Source of the DNA: Methylophaga sp.
GTDB taxonomy: Bacteria; Pseudomonadota; Gammaproteobacteria; Nitrosococcales; Methylophagaceae
Assembly (NCBI GenBank): GCA_002696735.1
Contig: NZSL01000013.1
Location: 5,293 to 69,292 of the forward strand
Direction of reading: 5' to 3'
DNA: 64,000 nt
Part shown: piece by piece, positions 26,522 through 35,988 of the stretch
Layout of the letters: every line of letters starts with the position of its first letter
Numbering within the stretch: position 1 is the stretch's first letter
Translations under genes and position numbers: made by a program
Notes under the pieces: model-generated
What the model was told of the DNA's origin: nothing
Database searches by the model: none
What the model saw: the letters and a program-made list of their open reading frames with translations, nothing else

Positions 26522-27853
26522 ATGCGCTTTTTGAAACGTGATTTTGCGCTGGTAACAGCGGGTGTCATTATCGGCATCACATTGATTTTTGGTCAAATGG
26601 TATCAGCCGAGAAAGACACTGTCGCAAAGCCTGACTTGCCAATAGACGATCTAAGAGCTTTCTCTGAAATTTTCGGCCGCATCAAAAGCAGTTATGTAGA
26701 GCCGGTGGAAGACAAAGCTCTGCTGGAAAACGCCATTCGCGGCATGCTTTCTGGACTGGATCCCCATTCATCCTACCTTGATCTCAGCGAATTCAAGGAT
26801 CTCCGTGAAGGCACATCTGGAGAGTTTGGTGGCTTGGGTATAGAAGTATCAATGGAAGATGGCTTCGTCAAAGTGGTTGCACCAATTGACGAAACACCCG
26901 CTGCTGAAGCAGGTGTAAAAGCCGGTGACCTGATTATCCGTCTCGATGACACCCCTGTTAAAGGTCTGACGCTGACTGAAGCCGTAGACATCATGCGTGG
27001 TGAACCGGGCAGCAAAATTGTTCTGACGATTATTCGTGAAGGCGCTGATAAACCGCTGAAACTGGAACTGACTCGCGCCATTATCAAAGTGAAAAGTGTA
27101 CGCACCGAAGTTCTGGAGCCAGGTTATGGTTATGTACGAATCACTACTTTCCAATCACCAACCGGTGAGAATCTTCGTGACGCCGTAAATCAACTCAAGA
27201 CTGATAATGGTGGCAAATTAAAAGGTCTGGTGCTTGATTTACGCAATAATCCAGGCGGCGTTTTAGATGCAGCGGTTGAAGTTTCTGATGCTTTCCTCAA
27301 CAAAGGCATGATTGTCTACACTGAAGGACGTATTGAGGATGCCGATCAAAAATTCCACGCCAAACCTGGTGATATGCTGAATGGCGCGCCTATTATTGTG
27401 CTGGTAAATGGTGGCTCAGCTTCTGCTTCTGAAATTGTTGCCGGGGCTTTGCAGGACCATCAACGGGCCGTGATACTGGGTACTAAAACCTTTGGTAAAG
27501 GGTCAGTACAAACGGTTATGCCTTTAACCAATGATACCGCGGTCAAGATGACAACCGCGCGGTATTACACCCCTTCTGGACGCTCTATTCAGGCAGATGG
27601 TATACACCCTGATATCGTGATTGATGCCTTACAAATCAGTGCAGCTGAAGATAATGGCTTCCAGCCGCTGCGAGAAGTTGATCTCAGTCGTCATCTGGAA
27701 AATGGTTTACTGGAAGAATCAGACGAAACTCCGGCCGACGCGGAAGCGGGTCTCGATGAAGAAGAGGAAAAACAGCCTTTAGCACTGCGTGATTACCCGC
27801 TTTCTCAGGCATTGAACCTGCTGAAAGGCATGAACATTATGAGCAAACGTTAA
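26522..27853 (+). CDS. ctpA: Carboxy-terminal processing protease (S41 family) CtpA
   Basis: A 443-residue periplasmic S41 serine protease. There is an N-terminal hydrophobic segment (ALVTAGVIIGITLIFGQMV), then FGRIKSSYVEPVEDK and GMLSGLDPHSSYLD. A PDZ domain (about 85-180) has GGLGIEVSMEDGFVKVVAPI. The catalytic dyad is Ser in GGSASASEIVAGAL and Lys in TKTFGKGSVQTV. LRNNPGGVLDAAV and the YYTPSGRSIQADGIHPD region complete the core. The C-terminal acid-rich tail ends in LRDYPLSQALNLL. CtpA-type proteases trim murein hydrolases and other envelope proteins; the gene follows envC by 24 bp. Confidence 0.95.
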   Translation: MRFLKRDFALVTAGVIIGITLIFGQMVSAEKDTVAKPDLPIDDLRAFSEIFGRIKSSYVEPVEDKALLENAIRGMLSGLDPHSSYLDLSEFKDLREGTSGEFGGLGIEVSMEDGFVKVVAPIDETPAAEAGVKAGDLIIRLDDTPVKGLTLTEAVDIMRGEPGSKIVLTIIREGADKPLKLELTRAIIKVKSVRTEVLEPGYGYVRITTFQSPTGENLRDAVNQLKTDNGGKLKGLVLDLRNNPGGVLDAAVEVSDAFLNKGMIVYTEGRIEDADQKFHAKPGDMLNGAPIIVLVNGGSASASEIVAGALQDHQRAVILGTKTFGKGSVQTVMPLTNDTAVKMTTARYYTPSGRSIQADGIHPDIVIDALQISAAEDNGFQPLREVDLSRHLENGLLEESDETPADAEAGLDEEEEKQPLALRDYPLSQALNLLKGMNIMSKR

Positions 27854-27864
27854 ACGCTATTTTC

Positions 27865-28419
27865 ATGGCAACGGTATTAATCCCACTCGCTGAGGGCTTT
27901 GAGGAAATTGAGGCGGTCACGCTGATAGATGTTCTCAGACGGGCTGAGATAGATGTTGTTACTGCCAGTTTGACGGAGGATCTAAACATTACTGCCAGCC
28001 GTGGTGTCCGCTTGGTGGCGGATGCCACACTGGATGCAGTGATTGATGATGAATTCGACATGATGGTTCTGCCGGGCGGACAACCCGGCACCAACAATCT
28101 GAATGCCGATCAACGGATTCATGCGTTGCTCAAACGGTTTAACCAGGCTGATAAATGGCTTGGAGCAATATGTGCAGCACCCATGGTTCTGGCACATGTT
28201 GGCCTGCTAGAGGGGGTGAGCGTCAGCTGTTATCCAGGTGCACTGAAGCCCAGCGAATGGCCAGAAATTCAATTCAGTAATGATGCTGTCGTCTGTGATA
28301 ATAAAATCATTACCTCCCGCGGACCGGGAACGGCAATGGCTTTTGCGTTAACAATTATCGAAAAACTTATGGATGAAGAGACTCGCGAACAAGTGGAAAC
28401 CAGTCTCGTTATTCGCTAA
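27865..28419 (+). CDS. yajL: DJ-1/PfpI family protein (YajL/ThiJ-like)
   Basis: A 184-residue DJ-1 superfamily protein. The conserved acid is in LAEGFEEIEAVTLIDVLRRA. The oxidisable nucleophilic cysteine is in LGAICAAPMVLAHVG (about residue 105), with the loop MVLPGGQPGTNNL before it. GVSVSCYPG and the C-terminal ITSRGPGTAMAFALTIIEKL match YajL. The family acts in covalent chaperone or glyoxalase-type protection of proteins and thiols; the exact reaction is disputed. It lies 11 bp after ctpA and 12 bp before the double-receiver gene. Confidence 0.92.
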   Translation: MATVLIPLAEGFEEIEAVTLIDVLRRAEIDVVTASLTEDLNITASRGVRLVADATLDAVIDDEFDMMVLPGGQPGTNNLNADQRIHALLKRFNQADKWLGAICAAPMVLAHVGLLEGVSVSCYPGALKPSEWPEIQFSNDAVVCDNKIITSRGPGTAMAFALTIIEKLMDEETREQVETSLVIR

Positions 28420-28431
28420 AACGGAACCAGC

Positions 28432-29235
28432 ATGTACTCACTTAATGAATCAGAACTCTCGATATTACTGGTTGAGCCATCTTCCGTTCAGCTGAAAATC
28501 ATCATGCGTGAATTACGCCAGGCGGGAGTGAATAAAATTGATGGTGTTCACGATGGCGCGCAGGCTATCGTGGCTATGCAAAAGTATCCCCCGGATCTGG
28601 TGATCAGCGCCATGTATTTGCCTGACATGACCGCGACTGAACTACTCTCATCAATTCGTCGACTGGATAATCTGGAAAACACCCATTTTATGCTGATCTC
28701 CAGCGAATCAAATATTGAAGCACTTGAGCCTCTTCGCCAATCCGGTGTCGTGGCCATTCTGCCCAAACCCTTTGATCACGCTAATCTGCAGCGTGCCATC
28801 CGTACCACCCTGCAGCATATTGATCCAACTGAAATTGAATTACAGAATTACGAAGTAGAACAGCTGGAAGTTTTACTGGTCGATGACAGTCTGGTATCAC
28901 GTAACCATCTAATGCGCGTGTTTCAGAACATGGGCATAAACCAGATTCATCAGGCTGAAAATGGTATTGAAGCGATTGAAATGCTCAAACAACAGAGTTT
29001 TGATTTGGTGGTGACCGATCTGAATATGCCAAAAATGGATGGTCAGGCGCTGGTTGAACATATCCGCAGCGAGATGGGCAATACTTTTGTGCCCATTTTG
29101 GTTGTGACCAGTGAGCAGAACCAGACCCGATTGGGTCAGGTTGAGCAGGCGGGCGTATCGGCTATTCTGGATAAACCTTTTGAACCTGAGTCTATCCGTG
29201 AAATCCTTTATCGAGTGCTTGACGAACAAACTTAA
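28432..29235 (+). CDS. Tandem response-regulator receiver protein (pseudo-REC plus REC)
   Basis: Two receiver domains and no output domain in 267 residues. The second (about residues 143-265) looks active: VLLVDDSLVSRN, the phospho-acceptor Asp in DLVVTDLNMPKMDG, and the conserved Lys in ILDKPFEPES. The first (about 10-125) has LLVEPSSVQLK in place of the acidic pair and DLVISAMYLPDMTA, where Ala replaces the phospho-acceptor Asp, so it is probably a binding or dimerisation module. It may act as a phosphate sink or adapter for chemotaxis-like or c-di-GMP signalling. No histidine kinase is nearby. Its 3' end overlaps the convergent metR gene by 4 bp. Confidence 0.88.
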   Translation: MYSLNESELSILLVEPSSVQLKIIMRELRQAGVNKIDGVHDGAQAIVAMQKYPPDLVISAMYLPDMTATELLSSIRRLDNLENTHFMLISSESNIEALEPLRQSGVVAILPKPFDHANLQRAIRTTLQHIDPTEIELQNYEVEQLEVLLVDDSLVSRNHLMRVFQNMGINQIHQAENGIEAIEMLKQQSFDLVVTDLNMPKMDGQALVEHIRSEMGNTFVPILVVTSEQNQTRLGQVEQAGVSAILDKPFEPESIREILYRVLDEQT

Positions 29236-30128
29236 TCGGTCACAGCATTGCTGGATTTCACGCCAAGGGAAATAAATTTTTGCAGGTAGCTGACGTCCTG
29301 GTCTAACTCTCTTATGGCAGCATAAAGCGTTTTCGCCAAACCGCCACTTCCAAGCCGTATCGCTTTAACCGGAAGCGTTTGACAAAACTCATTGGCCAGC
29401 CAGTTAGGCAACACTGTCACCGCTCTTTGTAACGCCACCATCTGCACCATAATATCCATTGATTGCATGGCTTTGGTTCGAGGGTTAATACCTGCGGGCA
29501 TCAAAAACTGGGTAAACACATCAAGTCGTTCATGGGCGACGGGAAACGTCAGCAATAATTCCTTGTGCAGTGCTTCTGCCTGAATAAATTTCTGCTTACT
29601 TAATGGATGACTTTCAGCCACCAGCAAAACCAACTCATAATCAAACATCGGCTGATAAATTACGCCGACCTGTTTTACGGCATCCGGTGTCACCAGCAAA
29701 TCAATATGATGATTCAATAACCCTTCCATGCCTGAAAACTGAAATTGATGCACAATATCCACATCCATTTGCGGCATTTCGCGTAGATAGTCTGCCAGAA
29801 TTTTTTTCAGCCATTCATAACAGGGGTGGCACTCAACTCCCAGACGCAAAATACCTGCGCGTCCCTCCGAATAGGCCTGTAAGGTCTGCTCAGTTTGCTC
29901 CAAAACCGGTAAAACCTGCTGAGCAACCTGCAACATCAGTTCACCTGCCTGTGTCAGTCTTAACTTACGACCATCCCGCTGCCATAAGCTTATTTCCAAC
30001 TTTTGTTCCAGATAACGGATCTGATGCGATAAGGCGGATTGTGTGAGAAATAAGGCATTGGCTGCTGCCGTTAAACTGCCATTTTCTGCCAAGGCTCGAA
30101 TAATTCCTAAATGCGCGCGCTCAATCAT
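29232..30128 (-). CDS. metR: LysR-type regulator MetR
   Basis: MetR activates methionine genes such as metE, with homocysteine as coactivator. The DNA-binding domain reads LGIIRALAENGSLTAAANAL, then LTQSALSHQIRYLEQKLEI. The effector domain includes RAGILRLGVECHPCYEWLKK, very typical of MetR. The frame is open upstream to a TTG at 30179, but family members begin at the MIER equivalent, giving 298 residues, so the ATG at 30128 is chosen. The Shine-Dalgarno is weak. It is divergent from metE, the standard arrangement. Confidence 0.92.
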   Translation of the reverse strand: MIERAHLGIIRALAENGSLTAAANALFLTQSALSHQIRYLEQKLEISLWQRDGRKLRLTQAGELMLQVAQQVLPVLEQTEQTLQAYSEGRAGILRLGVECHPCYEWLKKILADYLREMPQMDVDIVHQFQFSGMEGLLNHHIDLLVTPDAVKQVGVIYQPMFDYELVLLVAESHPLSKQKFIQAEALHKELLLTFPVAHERLDVFTQFLMPAGINPRTKAMQSMDIMVQMVALQRAVTVLPNWLANEFCQTLPVKAIRLGSGGLAKTLYAAIRELDQDVSYLQKFISLGVKSSNAVTD

Positions 30129-30131
30129 ATA

Positions 30132-30207
30132 TGAACATATCTCATGAATAAGTAAATAATCATCATTATTACTCATCAATAAGACTGATTACAATGAAGC
30201 TTTTTGA
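30132..30207. promoter_or_regulatory. Candidate MetR boxes between metR and metE
   Basis: The MetR consensus is TGAA-N5-TTCA. Two single-mismatch copies lie in the 100-bp divergent gap: TGAACATATCTCA (30132-30144) and TGAAGCTTTTTGA (30195-30207). The second is 22 bases before the metE ATG. Placement supports the metR start at 30128. One-mismatch matches to so short a motif can occur by chance. Confidence 0.35.
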
Positions 30208-30228
30208 AACCGATTGAGAGGATATCGA

Positions 30229-32508
30229 ATGGTCACCACACATAATCTTGGCTTTCCCCGTATGGGCGGCCAACGAGAATTAAAATTTGCTCTGGAGCGC
30301 TTCTGGCGTGATGAAACGTCTGTTGAGGATTTAGAACAAACCGGTAAAACATTACGTTTACGTCATTGGACATTGCAAGCTGACCTGGACCTGGTGCCTG
30401 TTGGAGACTTTTCCTTTTATGATCACGTTCTGGACACCAGTCAGCTGCTGGATAACCTGCCTTCACGGGTTGATAAAAATGCTGATGCCATGACACAGTA
30501 TTTTCAGGCATCGCGTGGACAAGCAGGTTCATCCTGTTGCAATCACCAGGTCGCCGCTGCAGAAATGACAAAATGGTTTGATACCAATTACCATTATCTG
30601 GTGCCGGAATTTAACGCGGAAACTGCCTTTAAGGCATATCCGGAACGATTGCTGGCGCAAATCATAGAAGCAAAAGCTGCAGGTTTTAAGATAAAACCCG
30701 TTCTGGTTGGTCCGGTAAGCTATCTCTGGCTGGGGAAAACCAAGGACGAAACTGACAAACTCGCTTTGCTGGATAAATTATTACCGGCTTATGCAGAAAT
30801 TCTCGATCAATTGGCAGATAACGGTGTCGAGTGGGTACAAATCGATGAACCTGTTCTGGTCACTGATCTGTCAACGGAATGGCAACAGGCTTTGCAGAAA
30901 GCCTACTTCAGTTTAGCGAAATGTCGTGTCAAATTGTTGCTGACGACCTATTTCGGCCAACTTCAGCAAAATCTGCAGCTAGCTTGTGAATTACCCACAG
31001 CAGGACTGCATATTGATGCGATCAATGCTGCAGATGAACTTGTCAGAGTGGTGGACTGGCTGCCTTCACACAAAGTTTTATCAGTGGGCATTATTAATGG
31101 CCGTAATATCTGGAAAACCGATCTGAATAGGGCGCTTGAGCTGCTGGAGCCGATTCATACCCGACTTGCTGAACGTTTATGGCTGGCACCAAGCTGTTCG
31201 TTGCTGCATGTGCCTATTGATTTAAACTCTGAGCATAATCTTGCTGAAGAAACACTTGACTGGCTGGCCTTTGCAGTACAAAAGCTGGAAGAGTTATCGA
31301 TATTAGCTCAGGCGCTCAATCTGGGGCGTGAAGGTGTTGCCGCACAGCTAGCAGAAAACAAAAAATCCATTCAACGTCGCCAGCAGTCCACTCGGGTTCA
31401 TAACCCGGCCGTTAAACAGCGCTGTGAAGCAACTCATTCCGCATCAGGCCAGCGGCAGAGTACTTATTCACAACGAGCAGCCCTTCAACAGCAAGCGCTA
31501 CAGTTGCCGGCATTCCCAACGACTACCATTGGCTCTTTTCCACAGACCAATGTTATTCGACAGACACGTAAACAGTTTCGCCTGGGTCAACTGGCTGATG
31601 CTGAATATCGCCAGCAAATGCAGGCGGAAATTCGCTATGCCATCGATAAACAACTCGAGTTGGGCCTTGATGTACTGGTACATGGTGAAGCTGAACGCAA
31701 TGATATGGTCGAGTATTTCGGTCAACAACTACAGGGTTTTGCATTCACCGACTATGGCTGGGTTCAGTCCTATGGTTCCCGTTGTGTGAAGCCACCGATC
31801 ATCTATGGTGATGTCTCACGTCCTGATCCGATGACCGTTGAGTGGATTCAATATGCCCAATCATTAACCGACAAACCAGTAAAAGGGATGTTGACCGGGC
31901 CAGTCACCATTCTTAACTGGTCTTTTGTCAGAGATGACCAGCCACGTAGCGAAACCTCTAAACAGATTTCACTGGCGATTCGTGATGAAGTAATCGATCT
32001 GGAAAGTGCCGGGGTCAACATCATTCAGATTGATGAAGCCGCCTTGCGGGAAGGTTTGCCACTTCGTCAATCTCAGTGGAAGACATATCTGGAGTGGGCT
32101 GTGGAATGCTTCCGAATCACCGCTAATGGCGTGTCAGATGAAACACAAATCCATACCCATATGTGTTATTCCGAATTCAACGATATTATCGAAGCTATTG
32201 CCGCCATGGACGCCGATGTCATCACCATTGAAACCTCACGTTCGCAAATGGAATTACTGGATGTTTTTCAGGAGTTTGACTATCCCAATGCGATAGGTCC
32301 GGGTGTCTATGATATTCACAGTCCGAATATTCCATCAGAGCAGGAGATGGTGGAATTGCTCAAACTGGCCGCACAGCGAATTGATAAAACGCTGTTATGG
32401 GTGAATCCTGACTGCGGTTTAAAAACCCGTCGCTGGGAAGAAGTGGAGCCTGCATTAAAGGCCATGGTTTCAGCAGCAAAATCACTAAGAGTAAAACTGG
32501 CTGCTTGA
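30229..32508 (+). CDS. metE: Cobalamin-independent methionine synthase
   Basis: MetE methylates homocysteine using 5-methyltetrahydropteroyl-triglutamate. The 759-residue protein starts [18 protein letters not shown], where the N-terminal barrel's family signature begins. The catalytic barrel has [16 protein letters not shown] [18 protein letters not shown] at about residue 430. The zinc site is His and Cys in [10 protein letters not shown] and Cys in [18 protein letters not shown] at 30214 would add five residues; GAGAGG 7 bases before the ATG at 30229 decides the start. No cobalamin riboswitch is visible upstream; control is presumably by MetR. A terminator follows. Confidence 0.97.
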   Translation: MVTTHNLGFPRMGGQRELKFALERFWRDETSVEDLEQTGKTLRLRHWTLQADLDLVPVGDFSFYDHVLDTSQLLDNLPSRVDKNADAMTQYFQASRGQAGSSCCNHQVAAAEMTKWFDTNYHYLVPEFNAETAFKAYPERLLAQIIEAKAAGFKIKPVLVGPVSYLWLGKTKDETDKLALLDKLLPAYAEILDQLADNGVEWVQIDEPVLVTDLSTEWQQALQKAYFSLAKCRVKLLLTTYFGQLQQNLQLACELPTAGLHIDAINAADELVRVVDWLPSHKVLSVGIINGRNIWKTDLNRALELLEPIHTRLAERLWLAPSCSLLHVPIDLNSEHNLAEETLDWLAFAVQKLEELSILAQALNLGREGVAAQLAENKKSIQRRQQSTRVHNPAVKQRCEATHSASGQRQSTYSQRAALQQQALQLPAFPTTTIGSFPQTNVIRQTRKQFRLGQLADAEYRQQMQAEIRYAIDKQLELGLDVLVHGEAERNDMVEYFGQQLQGFAFTDYGWVQSYGSRCVKPPIIYGDVSRPDPMTVEWIQYAQSLTDKPVKGMLTGPVTILNWSFVRDDQPRSETSKQISLAIRDEVIDLESAGVNIIQIDEAALREGLPLRQSQWKTYLEWAVECFRITANGVSDETQIHTHMCYSEFNDIIEAIAAMDADVITIETSRSQMELLDVFQEFDYPNAIGPGVYDIHSPNIPSEQEMVELLKLAAQRIDKTLLWVNPDCGLKTRRWEEVEPALKAMVSAAKSLRVKLAA

Positions 32509-32517
32509 AAAAGATAT

Positions 32518-32558
32518 AAACCGGGTAGGGGAGGTAACTTTCTCTATCCGGTTTTTTT
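32518..32558 (+). terminator. metE terminator
   Basis: AAACCGG pairs with CCGGTTT around an internal loop region (GGTAGGGGAG... CTTTCTCTATC can extend the stem imperfectly), followed by a run of seven T. Confidence 0.8.
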
Positions 32559-32568
32559 GCGTCTGCGT

Positions 32569-33276
32569 CTAACAGGCCAAAACTTCAGGTAAAGCCGCGT
32601 TCAATTTATTTTGAATTTGTTTGGCCAACTCCGGATCCAGACGATTAGTGCGATGATGCTGCTGACATAACGCACTGCGAAACCCAAGGTAATCCGGCTG
32701 CAATGGACTGAGTGTTTCAATATCTTCAATCCTCAGTGCGCCGGCCAAACCGCACAACATTCCAGCGGATTTTGCCTCCACAACAAACTGTTGCAGAACT
32801 TCTACCGATAAATGATTCAACAATCCCTGACCATCTTTGCGGGCAGTATCCAGCATCACGCCAGCGAATCCAGTTTTTGCCAGTAATGGAATTAACTTCT
32901 GCTGTGGTAACTGATCAGCAAAGATAACGGCAATCACCGGTGTGCTAAGACTTTTGATAGTAGGCTCAAGTTGTTGAATGCATTGGATAAGACCTGGTTC
33001 ATCAAATAGCCCGATTTTGACATAATCCACACCTGTTTCAGCCATGTTGCGAATGGCTGCTGAAGTTATCTCAGCTTGCATGGGTAAATCACCCACCGTT
33101 GCACTGCAAAGACAACCTTTGTTGATCCAATTAACGATCTCAGTGACAGTTTGATGGTTTAAAGCTCCCAGAGCACCTTCTGACGGGTTTTTCATATCAA
33201 GGATATGTGGCAATTGCTCCACTAAAGATTTTGCTTCCTCAAGCGATTCTACGCTGGCTAACCACTTAGTTATCAT
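32569..33276 (-). CDS. mfnB: (5-formylfuran-3-yl)methyl phosphate synthase (MfnB-like)
   Basis: A 235-residue TIM-barrel protein of the DUF556/MfnB family, which makes the furan precursor of methanofuran from glyceraldehyde-3-phosphate. The Schiff-base and catalytic lysines are in LDMKNPSEGALGA (about residue 29) and VDYVKIGLFD (about 86), and the ending region FRSALC follows LQPDYLG. Found outside archaea mainly in methylotrophs with tetrahydromethanopterin/methanofuran-dependent formaldehyde oxidation. The ATG overlaps the DUF447 stop by 11 bp, so it is the distal gene of the four-gene pterin/C1-cofactor operon. Confidence 0.92.
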   Translation of the reverse strand: MITKWLASVESLEEAKSLVEQLPHILDMKNPSEGALGALNHQTVTEIVNWINKGCLCSATVGDLPMQAEITSAAIRNMAETGVDYVKIGLFDEPGLIQCIQQLEPTIKSLSTPVIAVIFADQLPQQKLIPLLAKTGFAGVMLDTARKDGQGLLNHLSVEVLQQFVVEAKSAGMLCGLAGALRIEDIETLSPLQPDYLGFRSALCQQHHRTNRLDPELAKQIQNKLNAALPEVLAC

Positions 33277-33850
33277 TTAGCTTTATTCCGGATTGTTCAA
33301 CTTTTTCCATTAACCAGCTCCAGGCCTGGAGCTCACGTTCACCGGCCGTTTTCTCAATAGCGATAGTCAGGTAGTCAATTTCGTCGCGAACTTTATGCTC
33401 TGGCAACATGCCCAGCCGACTCACCAGAATGGCAGCCTCAATCACTGCATTCTGGGCACGATTAAAACCTCTGAAGGGCTTATGGTTTACATCGCAAATT
33501 ACAGCGCCGTAAAAACAGGCACGTGGATCATCATCTTCCAGACGAACAATTTCCAACTCAATATGTGATAGCGCATCTGCAATATATTCGCCTTCAATCT
33601 GCTGACAGGGAGAGGTGGGCCAATCACGATGTCCGGTTAACGCACCAGCAAAAATCCGTACATCATCGACAAAATTTATTGAACACTGACCATGCCGAAG
33701 CAGGTTATCGTAAGTACGGGATGGTTTGAAAGGCTTTATATGAAAGTGACCGTTTACTTCGCTTATCCCCATTGGTGCAGAATGCACCTTTCCATTTTCT
33801 GATATCGTGGTGACGATAACTTCATGTATCCGGCTTGTCAGCAGTGCCAC
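33266..33850 (-). CDS. DUF447 family protein, C1-cofactor cluster, flavin-fold
   Basis: A 194-residue protein of the DUF447 family, which has an FMN-binding split-barrel look: HEVIVTTISENGKVHSAPMG then HIKPFKPSRTYDNLLRHGQC and CSINFVDDVRIFAGAL. In methylotrophs and methanogens it travels with tetrahydromethanopterin biosynthesis genes, but the reaction is unknown to me. The frame is open to an ATG at 33895, but a GTG at 33850 has AGGAG exactly 7 bases upstream and gives a protein starting just before the conserved HEVIVTT, so it is preferred. It overlaps the end of the upstream dihydropteroate-synthase-like gene by 29 bp. Confidence 0.85.
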   Translation of the reverse strand: MALLTSRIHEVIVTTISENGKVHSAPMGISEVNGHFHIKPFKPSRTYDNLLRHGQCSINFVDDVRIFAGALTGHRDWPTSPCQQIEGEYIADALSHIELEIVRLEDDDPRACFYGAVICDVNHKPFRGFNRAQNAVIEAAILVSRLGMLPEHKVRDEIDYLTIAIEKTAGERELQAWSWLMEKVEQSGIKLNDN

Positions 33851-35297
33851 AGGCGCGCTCCTGTTTTTTGGTTTTTTTAATATCGGCCGTGCCACAGGTC
33901 CGTTGCTGATCTTTTTGCATCGTAGTGCCTTCAGCCTTCTGCCGGGTCAGATCTTCCTGTTCGGTTTCAACAGCACAACCCCATTGCAGATCTTCATCCT
34001 GAGTATAACGTTTCCCTAATTGCCAGGCGATCTCGGCACGTGCTAATTCCACCCCCAGGTAGAAGGCATGGCCCGGATCATCTTTCACTTGCAGCTGAGG
34101 GTAAAAAGCAAACGGATCGGTATCCTGCAACAAACCATCCCGATTAAAAACAAATATCCCTTTAGGGGCAATTTTTATTCGATAGTTTGGATCTTTTATA
34201 TTCTCAGATAATTGAATAATTTCCTGTTCAGTATCGGTAAAAGGTCTGCGTTCATGGCTAACCAATAAATCTGCAGTGAAATCCCGTGGCAGGCTATTGT
34301 CATCGCGAGCGGCAAACATCATGCGTCGTGCCACATCTGCTTCTTTAATGGCCCGCCTTGCATGAGGACTGACTTCCGTCGCCAGAACATTGGTAATGTT
34401 TAACTCAGAAATAATGCCAAACAGCAGTGCATTAATTCCGCTGGTATCAGCATCCGTTAACTCGGTCAGATTACCTATCCCCATCATCATGGGTGCTTCT
34501 GGATATTTTTGACGTAGCGTGTGATAACGAACTATCGACTCTGTAAGGCCAAAATGGATTGGATCCAGAATTGGATCGGCTATCCAGGGTTTTCCCAGTT
34601 TGTCCATTGCCTCCATAGCCCGTTCGAGCGAAGCCAGTGAACCCGGCTGCGCTGGAACCAGTATCGGGATGGCATCGGTTTCTTTCGCAAGGTCGATGGT
34701 TTTTTCTGTCAGACTCAACAGGTAATCTGCACCCGCCTTGCTAGCACGTCTCAAGTCATCTATTGAAAGTGAGTCCACACTAACTTTAAAACCATTTTCA
34801 TGTAGGGCTGCGATAGCTTCTTCCATCAGCGGGAATTTTTCTTCCGGAAGACAACCAATATCAATGACGTTGGCCCCTGAATCACGGTAATAATTTGCCC
34901 GCTCCAAAATACCTGCAATATCCCTTTGGGGCGCATCAACAATCTCGGCGAAGATATTGACATCATAACGACTTAAATCAGGGATTTTCCGCTCCTTACC
35001 AAAGAATATCGGTAAATCTTTAATTTCATCCGGCCCCCGCACTACCTCAATCCCCAGCGTTTTACTCAATTCAGCCAAATCTCCACGGCAGCGACCGGGA
35101 ACAATGATCTGTTTACAGTCCGCATAATCATCCGGCTTGAGCCGCCGGGCGATCATCTTATCGGTCATTAATGCGGCAACTGATAGACCCAATTGATGCA
35201 CTCTATACTCGAATGGCAATGGCGCCATTTCCTGCAAAACCTTTTCAACACTGGGTTGAGCAAGTTTTCCGGTGAGAAAGAGAATGGTCTCAGCCAT
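33822..35297 (-). CDS. Dihydropteroate-synthase-like protein (DUF6513), tetrahydromethanopterin biosynthesis
   Basis: A 491-residue protein with an N-terminal domain of about 140 residues (ETILFLTGKLAQPSVEKVLQ), then a pterin-binding TIM-barrel region: YYRDSGANVIDIGCLPEE and VSVDSLSIDDLRRASKAGAD resemble dihydropteroate synthase, and MMMGIGNLTELTDADT follows. The archaeal and methylotroph homologues are linked to methanopterin synthesis, probably joining the pterin to the arylamine part. The C-terminal 35 residues are unusual: low-complexity and charged, with the repeated motif CGTAD. It overlaps the flavoprotein gene by 8 bp upstream and DUF447 downstream. Confidence 0.88.
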   Translation of the reverse strand: MAETILFLTGKLAQPSVEKVLQEMAPLPFEYRVHQLGLSVAALMTDKMIARRLKPDDYADCKQIIVPGRCRGDLAELSKTLGIEVVRGPDEIKDLPIFFGKERKIPDLSRYDVNIFAEIVDAPQRDIAGILERANYYRDSGANVIDIGCLPEEKFPLMEEAIAALHENGFKVSVDSLSIDDLRRASKAGADYLLSLTEKTIDLAKETDAIPILVPAQPGSLASLERAMEAMDKLGKPWIADPILDPIHFGLTESIVRYHTLRQKYPEAPMMMGIGNLTELTDADTSGINALLFGIISELNITNVLATEVSPHARRAIKEADVARRMMFAARDDNSLPRDFTADLLVSHERRPFTDTEQEIIQLSENIKDPNYRIKIAPKGIFVFNRDGLLQDTDPFAFYPQLQVKDDPGHAFYLGVELARAEIAWQLGKRYTQDEDLQWGCAVETEQEDLTRQKAEGTTMQKDQQRTCGTADIKKTKKQERACGTADKPDT

Positions 35298-35850
35298 GAT
35301 CGGCGTTAACGTGTTCCAGACGCTTTTTCAAAGTTTCGTATAAAGCCTCAGCTGATTCCACGACGGTGGTTGCTTCAAAACTACGCAGAGTTTCTGTATG
35401 CGCCAGATCAATGGCTCTTGGCCATAATCTCACCATACGGTCAGGGGCAGGTGTATCGACTTCGGATATGGCATCACAGGCAAGCACAATACTCGGAACA
35501 CGGCACTTGCCTGCCTGAGCATACACGTTGGTAACCAGTGTGTCAGACAAGCCCATAACCATTTTCGCCACGGTGTTTGAGGTGGCTGGTGCTACCACCA
35601 GAGTATGATAATCCCCTCGATAGAATAATCCGACCGGAGGTGAGCTTGCGGCTCTATCACGATAAATATGACCTTCGTTGTTCAAGGTTTTGGGATCGTG
35701 ACCATACATACGGATAACTTCTTCTCCAGCACGACTGTAAAACAGGTCTACATCCGGTAATTCACGGATAATTTCCAAACATTCATCCAGATAATGTCCT
35801 GAACCCGTGATTGCCCAGGCCAATTTTGGCTTTTCCGGCCTTGATTGCAT
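35290..35850 (-). CDS. Flavoprotein, DmrB-like dihydromethanopterin reductase
   Basis: A 186-residue protein of the HFCD flavoprotein family. It begins LAWAITGSGHYLDECLEIIR and has the FMN-binding segments RGDYHTLVVAPATSNTVAKM and GLSDTLVTNVYAQAGK. The cluster context points to a DmrB/AfpA-type flavoprotein, which reduces dihydromethanopterin to the tetrahydro form; phosphopantothenoylcysteine decarboxylase is a related but less likely reading since no CoaB domain is present. It is the first gene of the operon that continues with the dihydropteroate-synthase-like gene, DUF447 and mfnB. Confidence 0.85.
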   Translation of the reverse strand: MQSRPEKPKLAWAITGSGHYLDECLEIIRELPDVDLFYSRAGEEVIRMYGHDPKTLNNEGHIYRDRAASSPPVGLFYRGDYHTLVVAPATSNTVAKMVMGLSDTLVTNVYAQAGKCRVPSIVLACDAISEVDTPAPDRMVRLWPRAIDLAHTETLRSFEATTVVESAEALYETLKKRLEHVNADHG

Positions 35851-35988
35851 GCTGTTATCTCAATTGATATTAAGCTGTGAATTTTGCCAGAGTCTGACCT
35901 ACTAGTAAAAATTAGATAGGTTGATCTGTTATATATAAGTTAAAATTAACCACATAATTTGCAACGGATTGATGGGAGTCGCATATCT

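Noticed and set aside
30129..30228. Cobalamin or SAM riboswitch upstream of metE
   Set aside because: The gap is about 100 bases and shows no conserved riboswitch helices; MetR boxes explain the control better.
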